Source: JBJEQG01 sp051881635 | Lineage (GTDB): Bacteria; Bacillota; Clostridia; Oscillospirales; Acutalibacteraceae | Reading direction: 5' to 3' | Length of the DNA stretch: 30,919 nt | Assembly (NCBI GenBank): GCA_051881635.1 | Contig: JBJEQG010000172.1 | Span: forward strand, 1 to 30,919 | Shown here: piece after piece, positions 16,063-24,658 of the stretch | Position numbering within the stretch: position 1 is the first letter of the stretch | Layout of the letters: each line of letters starts with the position of its first letter | Translations under genes and position numbers: made by a program | The notes under the pieces: model-generated | What the model was told of the DNA's origin: nothing | The model's input: the letters and a program-made list of their open reading frames with translations, nothing else | The model's database searches: none

Positions 16063-17163
16063 ATGGCAACAGTATCTTATAAATGTATTAACTGCGGTGG
16101 TCCGTTAAAGTATAACCCCACGATTTTAAAATTTTCCTGTGAATACTGTCAAAGCGATTTTACAGAAGAACAGTTACAGGCTCATTTTGGAAATTTGGAT
16201 GAAAACCTGAATGATGCCGCTAATGAAGAACAAATCTCTGAACCGCAAGATACAAACGGGGACGGTGTCATTGACGAAAACGATTTTAATGAAAATACGG
16301 TCTTATATCAATGTCCGAGCTGCGGTGCGGAAGTTATTACGGAAGCAACAACAGCGGCAACGACTTGCGTTTATTGCCACAGCCCTGTTGTGTTGGCGGG
16401 ACGGCTTGCAGGCAATATGAAACCTCAAAAGGTTATTCCTTTCAAGATTTCGGGAGATAAGGCAAAGGAGCGTTTCATGGAAATTTGCAAAAAGAAATGG
16501 TTTTTGCCGTCTTCATTCAGGTCTGAAACACAACTTGAAAATATGAAAGGCGTTTATTACCCATATTGGTTGGTTGATTCCCTCAAAGACGGCGAAATGT
16601 TTGCAACGGGAAAGAAAATCCGTACATGGACTTCTGGTGATAGAAAATATACGGAAACGAAAATATTTAAAATTGTTCGTGCCGGTAAGATTGATTTCAG
16701 AAATTATCCGAAAGAGGCTTTGAATACGGAAAAGGCAGCACTGCTCAGATATGTCAATCCGTATGATGATGCGGATTTGAAAAACTTTTCGATGTCTTAT
16801 CTTTCCGGATTTCAGGCGGAAAAACGGAATATGGAACGACAGGATTTGCAGGCGGCTGTTGATAAGGACTTGACAGAGTATTCCAAAAAGATTTATAGGG
16901 ATACAATTCACGGATATGATTCCGTTACAGTTGACCATATCCAAATGAATACTTTGGAGGAATCATGGGACTATGTTCTTCTGCCAATTTGGGTTATGAC
17001 TTATCAGTATAGAGGAAAAAGTTTTGTTTATGCAATGAACGGACAAACAGGAAAAGTCTACGGCAGTCTGCCATGCAGTGTCGGAAAACTGATTGCTTTG
17101 GGCGTAATTGTTACAGTACTTATATTTTTATTGTCACTTTTGGGAGGGTATTTTCTGCTATGA
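16063..17163 (+). CDS. Zinc-ribbon membrane protein, YdjG-like
   Basis: The protein has 366 residues. Two zinc ribbons open it: Cys8-X2-Cys11 with Cys26-X2-Cys29, and YQCPSCG with CVYCHSP at about 84-105. An acidic insert with a calcium-loop-like DTNGDGVIDEND lies between them. The middle (110-330) has the conserved block of this family, with FKISGDKAKERF, GVYYPYWLVD and LLPIWVMTY. A single membrane helix ends the protein (about 342-366). The family accompanies SPFH proteins in ydj-type operons and is thought to form a membrane complex with them. Translation probably depends on opening the upstream hairpin. Its stop overlaps the next start (ATGA), so the next gene is coupled. Confidence 0.88.
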   Translation: MATVSYKCINCGGPLKYNPTILKFSCEYCQSDFTEEQLQAHFGNLDENLNDAANEEQISEPQDTNGDGVIDENDFNENTVLYQCPSCGAEVITEATTAATTCVYCHSPVVLAGRLAGNMKPQKVIPFKISGDKAKERFMEICKKKWFLPSSFRSETQLENMKGVYYPYWLVDSLKDGEMFATGKKIRTWTSGDRKYTETKIFKIVRAGKIDFRNYPKEALNTEKAALLRYVNPYDDADLKNFSMSYLSGFQAEKRNMERQDLQAAVDKDLTEYSKKIYRDTIHGYDSVTVDHIQMNTLEESWDYVLLPIWVMTYQYRGKSFVYAMNGQTGKVYGSLPCSVGKLIALGVIVTVLIFLLSLLGGYFLL

Positions 17164-17555
17164 TAAGTAAAAAAATAACGAAGCTGATTGTATCCTTAAT
17201 GGTTTCAGTGGTTCTTTGTATGACTTGTGCGGCTGTTTATGCTGTGGCTGCTGAATCTCAAAGACCAACGGTACAGGCTGTTGATTATGACGATGACTAC
17301 GATTATTACTATGATGACGATTATAGCGACAGTACACATAATGAACCGAAAAATATGGGGAAGATTATTCTGTTCAGTGCTATTTTTGCTGTTGTATGCG
17401 GCGGCGTCAGTGTTGTTGCTGTTTATTTGCGTTATAAGAATAACGGTAAATCCGAACCATATCCGTATAATAATAAATCAACTTTAAGTTTGAGTGAATC
17501 GTCAGACTTGTTGGTTGATACCCGTGTAACCTCTGTCAAAATTAACAAAGATTGA
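17160..17555 (+). CDS. Small membrane protein, possible TPM-protein remnant (YdjH position)
   Basis: The ATG at 17160 overlaps the previous stop (ATGA) and follows GGGAGGG, giving 131 residues; a frame extended to 17073 lies inside the previous gene and is rejected. It has an N-terminal signal or membrane helix (about 5-30), a short Asp/Tyr-rich linker (DYDDDYDYYYDDD), a membrane helix (about 61-85) and a polar tail. In related operons this place is held by a TPM-domain protein with signal peptide, TPM domain, helix and a Thr/Ser-rich tail. Here the ends look alike but the roughly 150-residue TPM domain is absent. Whether it is a natural short form or a deletion product cannot be decided; the coupling argues that it is expressed. 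Confidence 0.8.
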   Translation: MISKKITKLIVSLMVSVVLCMTCAAVYAVAAESQRPTVQAVDYDDDYDYYYDDDYSDSTHNEPKNMGKIILFSAIFAVVCGGVSVVAVYLRYKNNGKSEPYPYNNKSTLSLSESSDLLVDTRVTSVKINKD

Positions 17556-17642
17556 TTTTTTCATACATTCATTAAACGGTTATGAGTGCTGCTTGACTGA
17601 TGGCTTACTGTATAATTGCTGATTTGTGAAAGTGAGGCTGTA

Positions 17643-19712
17643 ATGAGGTTTGATAATGTTTTAATACTTGAAGATACCCTGAAAATATTTGAACAAGGTT
17701 ATTATAATAAACAAGGAAAGTCTATCAAACTCAAGCTTTCCAAAGAGCAACAGACAGAGGTTCAGGTTTTTCTTCCGGAAGATATTGAGAAAGTTATTGC
17801 GTATGACGGTCTTGAAAAGATTTACTGTCCTGGTTGGTGTAGTCATAGCTGCGAAAATATGGATTCGTTTTCTATGGCAAGAAAAATTTCAAATACCTAT
17901 ATCAATAACTTGAATAATGAGAAAAATCAACGGGTTTTGGTTTTAAATCTTGCCGACCCGATATATCCGGGCGGAGGTGTAAGGAGAGGGTCAAGAGCAC
18001 AGGAAGAGGATCTTTGCCGAAAGAGTTCATTACTTCTCTCTCTTGAAAGCCAAGAGGCATGGAAATACTATGCATATAATCGAACACTCCATACATATAT
18101 GGGTTCAGATGCTATGATATTTACACCTAATGTAGAAATCATAAAAGATGAGAATGGAGAACTGTTAGATGAAACGGTTATAGTATCTGTTGTTACTTGT
18201 GCCGCTCCAATGATTAAATTTGGAAAAGAAGGCATGACAGAGGAAGAATACCGAAAAATGGTATATAACCGTATTACGGGAATGTTGAAATGTTCTGCTT
18301 ATCTGGGATACGAATACCTTGTACTTGGAGCGTGGGGCTGTGGTGCTTTCAGAAATGATGCAAAAGTTATATCCGATTTGTTTTATAAGGCATTGAAAGA
18401 ACTTGACTATAATGGATTAAAAGAGCAGGATCTGTTCAAGAGAGTGGATTTTGCGGTTCTCGACAAAACAGAAAGCCAATATAACTACAAGGAATTCTGT
18501 CGTAATTTTGTACAAGATAACTTTTACAGAGATCAATATGAAAGAGATAGAAATATTGTAGAGGCTAAAATCAAGGAAAAAAGTCAATACCTTGATAAGG
18601 TTAGAGGTTCTTTGTTTGGCGGAGCTGTTGGCGATGCTTTGGGTTATCCAATAGAATTTGACAAAGAAGATGAGATATTTGCCAAATTTGGAAAGAATGG
18701 AATAACGGATTATGTTCTTGACCCGAGTACGGGAAAGGCTCTTATATCAGACGATACACAGATGACGCTTTTTACTGCAAATGGAATTCTCTTTAAGGAC
18801 ACCGAACTTAGTTTAAAAGGGATATGTAGAGAAGCGAGATACGGAGTACAATATGCGTATTTTGACTGGCTTGTAACACAAATATATTCCTTTGAAGATA
18901 GCAGAAAGATAAAAAAGCAAGTATCATGGTTATATGATGTTCCGGAACTTTACAGTGCCAGAGCACCCGGAAATACATGTATTTCAGCATTGATACATCG
19001 TGTTAAAAGTGATGATAATATTGATAGTTTTATTGAATCAAAAATCAACGAAAGTAAAGGTTGCGGAGGCGTTATGCGTGTCGCACCTATGGGATTGATT
19101 TACACTTACGGAAATATTGAGGATATTGATATGGAAGCCGCAGAGATTGCCGCAATTACGCATAGCCACCCGCTTGGCTATATGACGGCGGCAGTGCTCG
19201 CACATATTATACATGTTATTGTATTTTCAAAGGAAAATCTATCCCTAAAAGAATTGGTTGAACAGGCAAGAGATACTGTAAGAAAAATATACAAATCAGA
19301 ACAATATATAAATGATTTTACGGATATTATTGATCTGGCAATAGAACTATCAGAAAATGATGATACGGATTTAAACAATATTCATCGGTTAGGTGAGGGC
19401 TGGGTTGCTGAGGAAACATTGGCAATAGCCATATATTGCAGCCTGCGACATCAAAATGATTTTTCAGCAGGAATTATTGCCGCCGTAAACCATAACGGTG
19501 ACAGTGACTCGACCGGAGCAATTACCGGAAATATTCTTGGTGCTTTGCTTGGATATAATGCTATCGAGGAAAAATGGAAAGAAAATCTTGAACTCTCGAA
19601 TATTATTCTCGAAATGGCTGATGACCTTTGCTTTGGGTGTCCTTTAAGTGAATTTAGCATCTATAAAGATGCAGATTGGAAAAGAAGATATATTGATCTG
19701 TTACCAAAATAA
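17643..19712 (+). CDS. Two-domain ADP-ribose hydrolase: bacterial PARG (TIGR02452-like) fused to ADP-ribosylglycohydrolase
   Basis: The protein has 689 residues from the ATG at 17643 (ribosome site GTGAGG); an alternative TTG at 17616 lacks one. Domain 1 (about 40-290) is a microbial poly(ADP-ribose) glycohydrolase of macrodomain type: Gly110-Gly112 and Gln120-Glu121-Glu122 form the GGG-X7-QEE signature, and GAWGCGAFRND lies at 229-239. Domain 2 (about 318-689) is an ARH/DraG-type hydrolase: GAVGDALG (327-334), SDDTQMT (369-375) and GDSDSTGAI (619-627) supply the two-metal ligands. The two domains break ADP-ribose bonds by different chemistry, so the protein may remove both polymer or ester-linked and Arg/Ser-linked ADP-ribose. 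No transferase is in view. It follows the SPFH operon by 87 bases. Confidence 0.93.
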   Translation: MRFDNVLILEDTLKIFEQGYYNKQGKSIKLKLSKEQQTEVQVFLPEDIEKVIAYDGLEKIYCPGWCSHSCENMDSFSMARKISNTYINNLNNEKNQRVLVLNLADPIYPGGGVRRGSRAQEEDLCRKSSLLLSLESQEAWKYYAYNRTLHTYMGSDAMIFTPNVEIIKDENGELLDETVIVSVVTCAAPMIKFGKEGMTEEEYRKMVYNRITGMLKCSAYLGYEYLVLGAWGCGAFRNDAKVISDLFYKALKELDYNGLKEQDLFKRVDFAVLDKTESQYNYKEFCRNFVQDNFYRDQYERDRNIVEAKIKEKSQYLDKVRGSLFGGAVGDALGYPIEFDKEDEIFAKFGKNGITDYVLDPSTGKALISDDTQMTLFTANGILFKDTELSLKGICREARYGVQYAYFDWLVTQIYSFEDSRKIKKQVSWLYDVPELYSARAPGNTCISALIHRVKSDDNIDSFIESKINESKGCGGVMRVAPMGLIYTYGNIEDIDMEAAEIAAITHSHPLGYMTAAVLAHIIHVIVFSKENLSLKELVEQARDTVRKIYKSEQYINDFTDIIDLAIELSENDDTDLNNIHRLGEGWVAEETLAIAIYCSLRHQNDFSAGIIAAVNHNGDSDSTGAITGNILGALLGYNAIEEKWKENLELSNIILEMADDLCFGCPLSEFSIYKDADWKRRYIDLLPK

Positions 19713-19855
19713 AGGAGCAAGCCGGCATAAAACCAACAAAAGAATACTTGTTTAATTTGTTGATGTTCGTATTGTGTTAAAATGGTTTTCAGTAAGTAAA
19801 ATTCAACTATCAAACAGATATACGGAGTTGCCCTGATTTCTTTCAAGAGAGTATA

Positions 19856-19884
19856 TGGACAGACTTTGTTTTTTATGCTATAAT
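19856..19884 (+). promoter_or_regulatory. Promoter of the GNAT gene
   Basis: TGGACA (19856-19861) and an extended -10, TGCTATAAT (core 19879-19884), are 17 bases apart. Transcription would start near 19891, which helps choose the start codon at 19922. Confidence 0.7.
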
Positions 19885-19921
19885 TTAGTCCGATAGATTA
19901 TTGATGTTAGGAAGATTTCAT

Positions 19922-20446
19922 GTGAAGTTTGATATTATGCCTGTGGTAACAGAAAAACAGCTGAAAGAAATTGCCGATTCTGCCGAAAGCATTTGGAAAG
20001 ATTATTTATGTGCTTTGTTTTCCGAAGAAAAGGCAAAATATTTGTTGAAGCAGCTGCAATCCAAAGATGTTATTTATAAAAAGATGAAAAAACCGGGCTA
20101 TAATTATACTACGCTTTTAGTTGATGATATGCCTGTGGGTTTGTTGGCGTTTGCTTTTGTCAATCATGCTGTTTGTATTGATACTTTATATCTGAACAAG
20201 GAAGCAAGGCATAAAGGTGTTGTTTATAAAGTTTTAAGTTATTTAGATGACTTTTGCCATTACAAAGAAGGTAATTGTGACTTTAAACGCATTTTGGTGT
20301 ATATTCCGCTCAAAGATTTACAGACAATTACCTTATTTGAACATTTGGGATTTTCCAAAATCGGACGCTATGAGTATGCTTTTCGCAGCAGTTTCGGTAT
20401 GGAATGTTGCGTAATGGAGCGTATTCCTGATGAAAAAAAGAATTGA
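19922..20446 (+). CDS. GNAT-family N-acetyltransferase
   Basis: I place the start at GTG 19922, 8 bases after TAGGAAG; ATG 19904 and TTG 19901 lie too close to the predicted transcription start and have no ribosome site. The protein has 174 residues with a GNAT fold: a beta strand LVDDMPVGLLAF, the pyrophosphate loop region ARHKGVVYKVL (a loose form of the R-x-x-G-x-G/A motif), and the C-terminal EHLGFSKIGRYEY strand pair. Such enzymes move an acetyl group from acetyl-CoA to an amine; the acceptor is not evident. The gene for a small membrane protein follows after 20 bases, so they share a transcript. Confidence 0.82.
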   Translation: MKFDIMPVVTEKQLKEIADSAESIWKDYLCALFSEEKAKYLLKQLQSKDVIYKKMKKPGYNYTTLLVDDMPVGLLAFAFVNHAVCIDTLYLNKEARHKGVVYKVLSYLDDFCHYKEGNCDFKRILVYIPLKDLQTITLFEHLGFSKIGRYEYAFRSSFGMECCVMERIPDEKKN

Positions 20447-20466
20447 AAGAAGTGCGGTGAAAAAGC

Positions 20467-20847
20467 ATGGGAAAAAAGTTGAAAAACTATATTGCTTTTA
20501 TAGAGGAATTGCTGAAAAATCCTGAGAGTATGGAGAACATAGAACAGGTCAGAAAAGCTTTGCTGACGGAAATTTCCTTTTGGCAGCATGAACGGCTTAT
20601 TCATCTTTTGGTGACGATTTTGTTTGCACTTTTGACAATGATGGTTCTTTTAACATCACTGTTTTGTCCATCTTGGGGACTTTTAGCATTGTTCATTATG
20701 CTCTTGGTTTTGCTGATACCGTATATCAGACATTATTATATCTTGGAAAACGGTGTACAGAAACTTTATACACTTTATGAGAAAATTTTATTGTGTGAGG
20801 ACGATAAGTGTCTGCCGCAATCGAATGAGGATATATCCAAAAAATAA
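20467..20847 (+). CDS. Small membrane protein of unknown function
   Basis: The protein has 126 residues and starts at ATG 20467 after the modest ribosome site GTGCGGTGAA. It has an amphipathic N-terminal region (1-40), two adjacent membrane helices (about 44-64 and 68-86) separated by a short turn with CPSWG, and a cytoplasmic-type tail. No enzyme motif is visible. It is expressed with the GNAT gene and ends at a strong terminator. I do not recognise the family. Confidence 0.75.
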   Translation: MGKKLKNYIAFIEELLKNPESMENIEQVRKALLTEISFWQHERLIHLLVTILFALLTMMVLLTSLFCPSWGLLALFIMLLVLLIPYIRHYYILENGVQKLYTLYEKILLCEDDKCLPQSNEDISKK

Positions 20848-20888
20848 AAACATCAGGAGTGCAGAACAAATGCGCTCCTGATGTTTTT
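20847..20888. terminator. Bidirectional intrinsic terminator
   Basis: CATCAGGAG (20851-20859) pairs with CTCCTGATG (20875-20883), with A-run before and T5 after. It lies between the convergent ends of the small membrane protein gene and mrp. Confidence 0.92.
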
Positions 20889-20905
20889 GTATCGAAAATC
20901 AAAAA

Positions 20906-21751
20906 TTATTTGGAGAATATTTTTTCTATCGTATCAGCAATATCGGAGATAAAAACATTGTCGCTCAACTCAATCTTACCGCTGTCGCACAAACGGGCAT
21001 TTTCAGCGTCAATCGGCAAACTCCCGAGAATGGGAATATTGTATGCGGCGGCGGTTTGCTCTATATGACTTTCACCGAAAGGATAATATTTTTTGCCGCA
21101 GTCAGGACATTCAAAAAAGCTCATGTTTTCGACTATACCCAAAATCGGAATTTCCATTTTGTTTGCCATTTTTACGGCTTTCTCCACAATCATGGCAACC
21201 AAATCCTGTGGCGTTGTTATCAAAATAATACCGTCCAAAGGCAAGGATTGAAAGACCGTCAACGGAACATCACCTGTTCCCGGCGGCATATCTACAAACA
21301 TATAGTCAACATCGTTCCAAATGACATTTGTCCAAAATTGACAAACCATGTTGGAAATTAAAGAACCACGCCATACAATAGGGTCAGTCGGTGAATTTAA
21401 AAAGAAATCGGCGGATATGACATCAATACCCGTTTCGGTTGAAACAGGCAGCATGAAATTTTCTTCATTTCCGACAACACGCTGTCCCGATATGCCAAAG
21501 ACTTTGGGAATTGACGGTCCTGTAATATCGGCATCAATAATAGCGGTATGGTAGCCTTTGCGGTTAAACATAACGGAAAGCAATGCGGTAACGCTTGATT
21601 TGCCGACACCACCTTTGCCACTGACAATGCCAATAACCTTTTTAACACAGCTGTGGGTATTGAGAGCAGCTTTTGAGCTTTGTGCCGTTCCGCTTTTACG
21701 GGAGGAACAGTCAGCGGTGCAGGAATTACAATCATGTGTACATTCGGACAT
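20906..21751 (-). CDS. mrp: Mrp/NBP35-type P-loop ATPase, Fe-S cluster carrier
   Basis: The protein has 281 residues. The N-terminus carries Cys4-X3-Cys8-X2-Cys11-X3-Cys15, the extra cluster motif seen in clostridial and Nbp35-type members. A deviant Walker A, GKGGVGKS (45-52), DMPPGTGD, and a CPDCG pair that bridges the dimer through an Fe-S cluster complete the family signature. Mrp/ApbC proteins bind and pass Fe-S clusters to target proteins in an ATP-dependent way. The ATG follows GGAGAGAAAA. It lies 73 bases after the gene for a membrane protein, probably on the same transcript, with a hairpin in between. Confidence 0.95.
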   Translation of the reverse strand: MSECTHDCNSCTADCSSRKSGTAQSSKAALNTHSCVKKVIGIVSGKGGVGKSSVTALLSVMFNRKGYHTAIIDADITGPSIPKVFGISGQRVVGNEENFMLPVSTETGIDVISADFFLNSPTDPIVWRGSLISNMVCQFWTNVIWNDVDYMFVDMPPGTGDVPLTVFQSLPLDGIILITTPQDLVAMIVEKAVKMANKMEIPILGIVENMSFFECPDCGKKYYPFGESHIEQTAAAYNIPILGSLPIDAENARLCDSGKIELSDNVFISDIADTIEKIFSK

Positions 21752-21787
21752 ATATTTTCTCTCCTTTTAATTGCATAAAGTTACAGA

Positions 21788-21814
21788 TAACGGACAGTCA
21801 AAGACTGCCCGTTA
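21788..21814 (-). other. Hairpin between the membrane protein gene and mrp
   Basis: Arms 21788-21799 and 21803-21814 pair over 12 positions around a 3-base loop; the only mismatch on the plus strand becomes a G-U pair on the minus strand, so the minus RNA forms the complete stem. On that strand no U-run follows, so it may act as a partial terminator, processing site or mRNA stabiliser. Confidence 0.6.
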
Positions 21815-21824
21815 TTTTTGAAAA

Positions 21825-22358
21825 TTATTCGTCTAAATCATCTTTATCGGAATTGTCGTAAAGTTCCTCAGTATCTTCTTCATCATCAGTTCCAACATCT
21901 TCGTTTTCAATTTCCTTGTCATCTTCGTCAAGGTCATCTTGATGTTCTTCTTCATCGGGTAACTCCTGTTCATAGCCACTGAGAAAAGTATAAGGAATAC
22001 CATAGCCCAAAGCGACCGCCGCCAAATACATAATTGGCGTGCATTGTGCGATTTCAGTGTGGAACGGCAAAGCAGACCATACAGAAGCAACAATGATATA
22101 CAACGCTGGTAAGTCCATTAAAATCAAAGTGGAAAGCGAAAAACGCTTCACTTGTTTTCCGTCCCCTATGCGTGTTGCATAGAACAGCAGCAAACCAAAA
22201 ATAAGGAAGATTAAAAGTTGAAACAAGGTTTTCCATACAGTGTTTAAGTTAATGGAGTCTTGTATCATACCGTTAAAGAAATAAGAACAGATAACAAAAG
22301 CGGTAATCAAAAAAGCGGAAAAAATAAGATTGGAAGTATCTTTTCTTTTCTTTTTCAT
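21825..22358 (-). CDS. Four-helix membrane protein with a long acidic tail
   Basis: The protein has 177 residues and starts with basic MKKKRKD after the ribosome site CGGAGGAA. Four hydrophobic segments occupy about residues 10-30, 41-62, 77-97 and 104-124. The last 50 residues are almost only Asp and Glu with a few Asn, Lys and Tyr (DEEEHQDDLDEDD and similar). Acidic tails of this kind can bind cations or basic proteins. I do not recognise the family. It precedes mrp on the same strand and follows prmA, separated from the latter by an AT-rich stretch with TGTAAATTTTACA at 22438-22450. Confidence 0.8.
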   Translation of the reverse strand: MKKKRKDTSNLIFSAFLITAFVICSYFFNGMIQDSINLNTVWKTLFQLLIFLIFGLLLFYATRIGDGKQVKRFSLSTLILMDLPALYIIVASVWSALPFHTEIAQCTPIMYLAAVALGYGIPYTFLSGYEQELPDEEEHQDDLDEDDKEIENEDVGTDDEEDTEELYDNSDKDDLDE

Positions 22359-22445
22359 TATTAAATTCCTCCGAGTAAAAGATATATTTTTATTGTATCA
22401 TGCAGAATAAAAATATAATTCTGAAAAAGAATAAAAATGTAAATT

Positions 22446-23369
22446 TTACAGGGTTTTCTTTTTGGCGGCAAGACACAGCCAACCTTTTTCTTCTTTTTGG
22501 GCAATAATCTCCAATGTGTCGGGGAGAGCATCTAAAACATCATCTAAGCGTGTGTCGATGATACCGCTCATAATGTAGACGGTATCGGAATTCATGTGGG
22601 TTTCAATATCCTTTGAAAGCATGATAATGGCATCAGCGACAATATTGGCAGTGATAATATCAAAAGTGCCGTTGATTTCGTCAGCCAAATTGCCGTGAAT
22701 AGCAGTGTATTTATCCTGCACTTGATTGCGTTCAGCATTTTCGATAGAGGCTTTAACTGCCATTTCATCAATATCAATACCAATCGCACTTTTTGCTCCG
22801 AGTAATAAACCTGCAACGGAAAGAATACCGCTGCCACAGCCGACATCAAGCATTGTCATGTCGGGTTTTATAATTTCCTCCAACATTTCAAGACACAGAC
22901 GGGTTGTTTCATGTGTTCCCGTACCGAATGCCAAGCCAGGTTCAAGGTGAAGAACAATGCGTCCGTCAGCATTATAATCATCACGCCATACGGGGCGAAT
23001 GAGTAAACGCTTGCCAATCTCAATCGGGTGGAAATATTTTTTCCAATTTTCCAAACACGCCTCAACATCGCAGCTGTCAATACTCAAAGTATAATCAATT
23101 TTTTCGGCAGCAAAGCGTTCTTTCAGAAAAGAAACTGCCTCAGCGGGATTATCTTCGGGACTGATGTAGATGTGGATTTTACCCTTTGTGCGGTCTTGTG
23201 CCAGCAAATCCTCATCAATAAGGTTAATGTGGGCGATTTCCAAAACTTCCGTTTCCAGATTGGAATAATCCTCGATATAGATACCGTAAGGAACAGTCAT
23301 TTGTGCAATATCTCCCGCAAGGTCAATATCTTTTGACGGAACTTCTACAACAATTTCAGTCCAATTCAT
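22446..23369 (-). CDS. prmA: Ribosomal protein L11 methyltransferase
   Basis: The enzyme methylates ribosomal protein L11 using SAM. It has 307 residues from the ATG at 23369 (MNWTEIVV), which follows AAAAGGAG; an upstream in-frame ATG at 23405 overlaps the end of metK and is not needed. The N-terminal domain (1-110) binds L11. The class I methylase core starts at DVGCGSGILSVAG, with IDIDEMAVKA and ITANIVADAI as later motifs; the Asn-Ile-x-Ala segment is typical of PrmA. It lies 16 bases after metK and should share its SAM-I riboswitch, so SAM supply and this SAM-using enzyme are controlled together. Confidence 0.95.
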   Translation of the reverse strand: MNWTEIVVEVPSKDIDLAGDIAQMTVPYGIYIEDYSNLETEVLEIAHINLIDEDLLAQDRTKGKIHIYISPEDNPAEAVSFLKERFAAEKIDYTLSIDSCDVEACLENWKKYFHPIEIGKRLLIRPVWRDDYNADGRIVLHLEPGLAFGTGTHETTRLCLEMLEEIIKPDMTMLDVGCGSGILSVAGLLLGAKSAIGIDIDEMAVKASIENAERNQVQDKYTAIHGNLADEINGTFDIITANIVADAIIMLSKDIETHMNSDTVYIMSGIIDTRLDDVLDALPDTLEIIAQKEEKGWLCLAAKKKTL

Positions 23370-23385
23370 GCCAAAACTCCTTTTC

Positions 23386-24567
23386 TTATGCCTGTAACTC
23401 GGCAACAGCGGTTTTTAATGCTTCTGTACGGTCTTTCTTTTCCCAAGAAACATTGAGGTCCTCACGCCCCATGTGTCCATAAGCGGCTAATTTGCGGTAA
23501 ATCGGCTTTCTGAGGTCAAGGTCACGAATGATAGCCGCAGGACGGAAATCAAAAACTTTGCTGACGGCGTCCGACAAAATACTGTCAGAAACAACGCCTG
23601 TACCGAATGTATCAACCATAATAGATACAGGACGGGCAACACCGATAGCATAAGAAAGCTGGATTTCACAGCGAGATGCCAAACCGGCAGCTACAATATT
23701 CTTTGCTGCATAACGGGCTGCATAAGCCGCTGAACGGTCAACCTTTGTCGGGTCTTTTCCGGAAAATGCACCGCCGCCATGACGGGCAAAACCGCCGTAA
23801 GTATCAATAATAATTTTACGCCCTGTCAGACCGCTGTCGCCGGCAGGACCGCCGATAACAAAACGCCCTGTGGGATTGACAAGGATTTTTGTGTCCTTAT
23901 CCAAAAGGTCAGTCGGTATAACGGGTTCGATAACATATTCCTTCAAATCCGCACGGATTTTTTCAAGTGTAACGCTTTCGGTGTGTTGTGTGGAAATGAG
24001 GATTGTATCCAAACGAACGGGTTTGTTGTTATCGTCATATTCAACGGTAACTTGTGTTTTGCCGTCGGGACGGAGATAGGGGAGTGTGCCGTCCTTGCGG
24101 ACTTCTGCCAAACGCTTTGCCAGCTTGTGAGCCAAAGAAATAGATAACGGCATAAGTTCAGGTGTTTCATCGCAGGCATAGCCGAACATAATACCCTGGT
24201 CACCTGCACCGATTTCGTCCAGGCTGTCGGCTGCACCGTCACGATTGACGCCCATGGCAATATCGGGAGATTGAGCATCAATAGAAGTGATAACGGCACA
24301 GGTATGTCCGTTAAAACCACAGCTTTGGTTGTCGTAGCCGATAGAATTGATAACGCCACGGGCAATTTGGGAAATATCTACATAGCACTCTGTGGAGATT
24401 TCCCCCATAACATGAACCATACCTGTTGTGGCTGTAACTTCACAGGCAACATGGGCTTTGGGGTCTTTGCGGAGAATTTCGTCCAAAACGGCATCGGAAA
24501 TTTGGTCGCAAAGTTTATCGGGGTGTCCTTCTGTTACGGACTCGGAAGTAAAAAGATGTTTTGCCAT
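23386..24567 (-). CDS. metK: S-adenosylmethionine synthetase
   Basis: The enzyme makes SAM from methionine and ATP. It has 393 residues, the usual length. Signatures are GHPDKLCDQISDA near the start (ATP and Mg binding), GAGDQGIMFGYA in the middle, and GGAFSGKDPTKVDRS with the phosphate and K+ contacts. The ATG follows AAAGGAG. It is preceded by a SAM-I riboswitch with its own terminator and by a near-perfect promoter, so the gene is shut off when SAM is abundant. prmA follows after 16 bases. Confidence 0.98.
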   Translation of the reverse strand: MAKHLFTSESVTEGHPDKLCDQISDAVLDEILRKDPKAHVACEVTATTGMVHVMGEISTECYVDISQIARGVINSIGYDNQSCGFNGHTCAVITSIDAQSPDIAMGVNRDGAADSLDEIGAGDQGIMFGYACDETPELMPLSISLAHKLAKRLAEVRKDGTLPYLRPDGKTQVTVEYDDNNKPVRLDTILISTQHTESVTLEKIRADLKEYVIEPVIPTDLLDKDTKILVNPTGRFVIGGPAGDSGLTGRKIIIDTYGGFARHGGGAFSGKDPTKVDRSAAYAARYAAKNIVAAGLASRCEIQLSYAIGVARPVSIMVDTFGTGVVSDSILSDAVSKVFDFRPAAIIRDLDLRKPIYRKLAAYGHMGREDLNVSWEKKDRTEALKTAVAELQA

Positions 24568-24621
24568 TTAAAAAACTCCTTTTTGTAAATTTAGAAAATT
24601 GCTCTTTTCGGAAAGATAAAG

Positions 24622-24652
24622 AAAAGCCGTTCGACGAACCGAACGGCTTTTT
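24622..24652 (-). terminator. Riboswitch-controlled terminator of metK-prmA
   Basis: On the minus strand AAAGCCGTTCG pairs with CGAACGGCTTT and a U-rich run follows. It lies between the SAM-I aptamer and metK and is the expression platform. Confidence 0.92.
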
Positions 24653-24658
24653 ATATTT

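Noticed and set aside
21788..21814. Strong terminator separating the acidic-tail membrane protein gene from mrp
   Set aside because: The T-run is on the wrong side for minus-strand transcription, so at most partial termination is supported.
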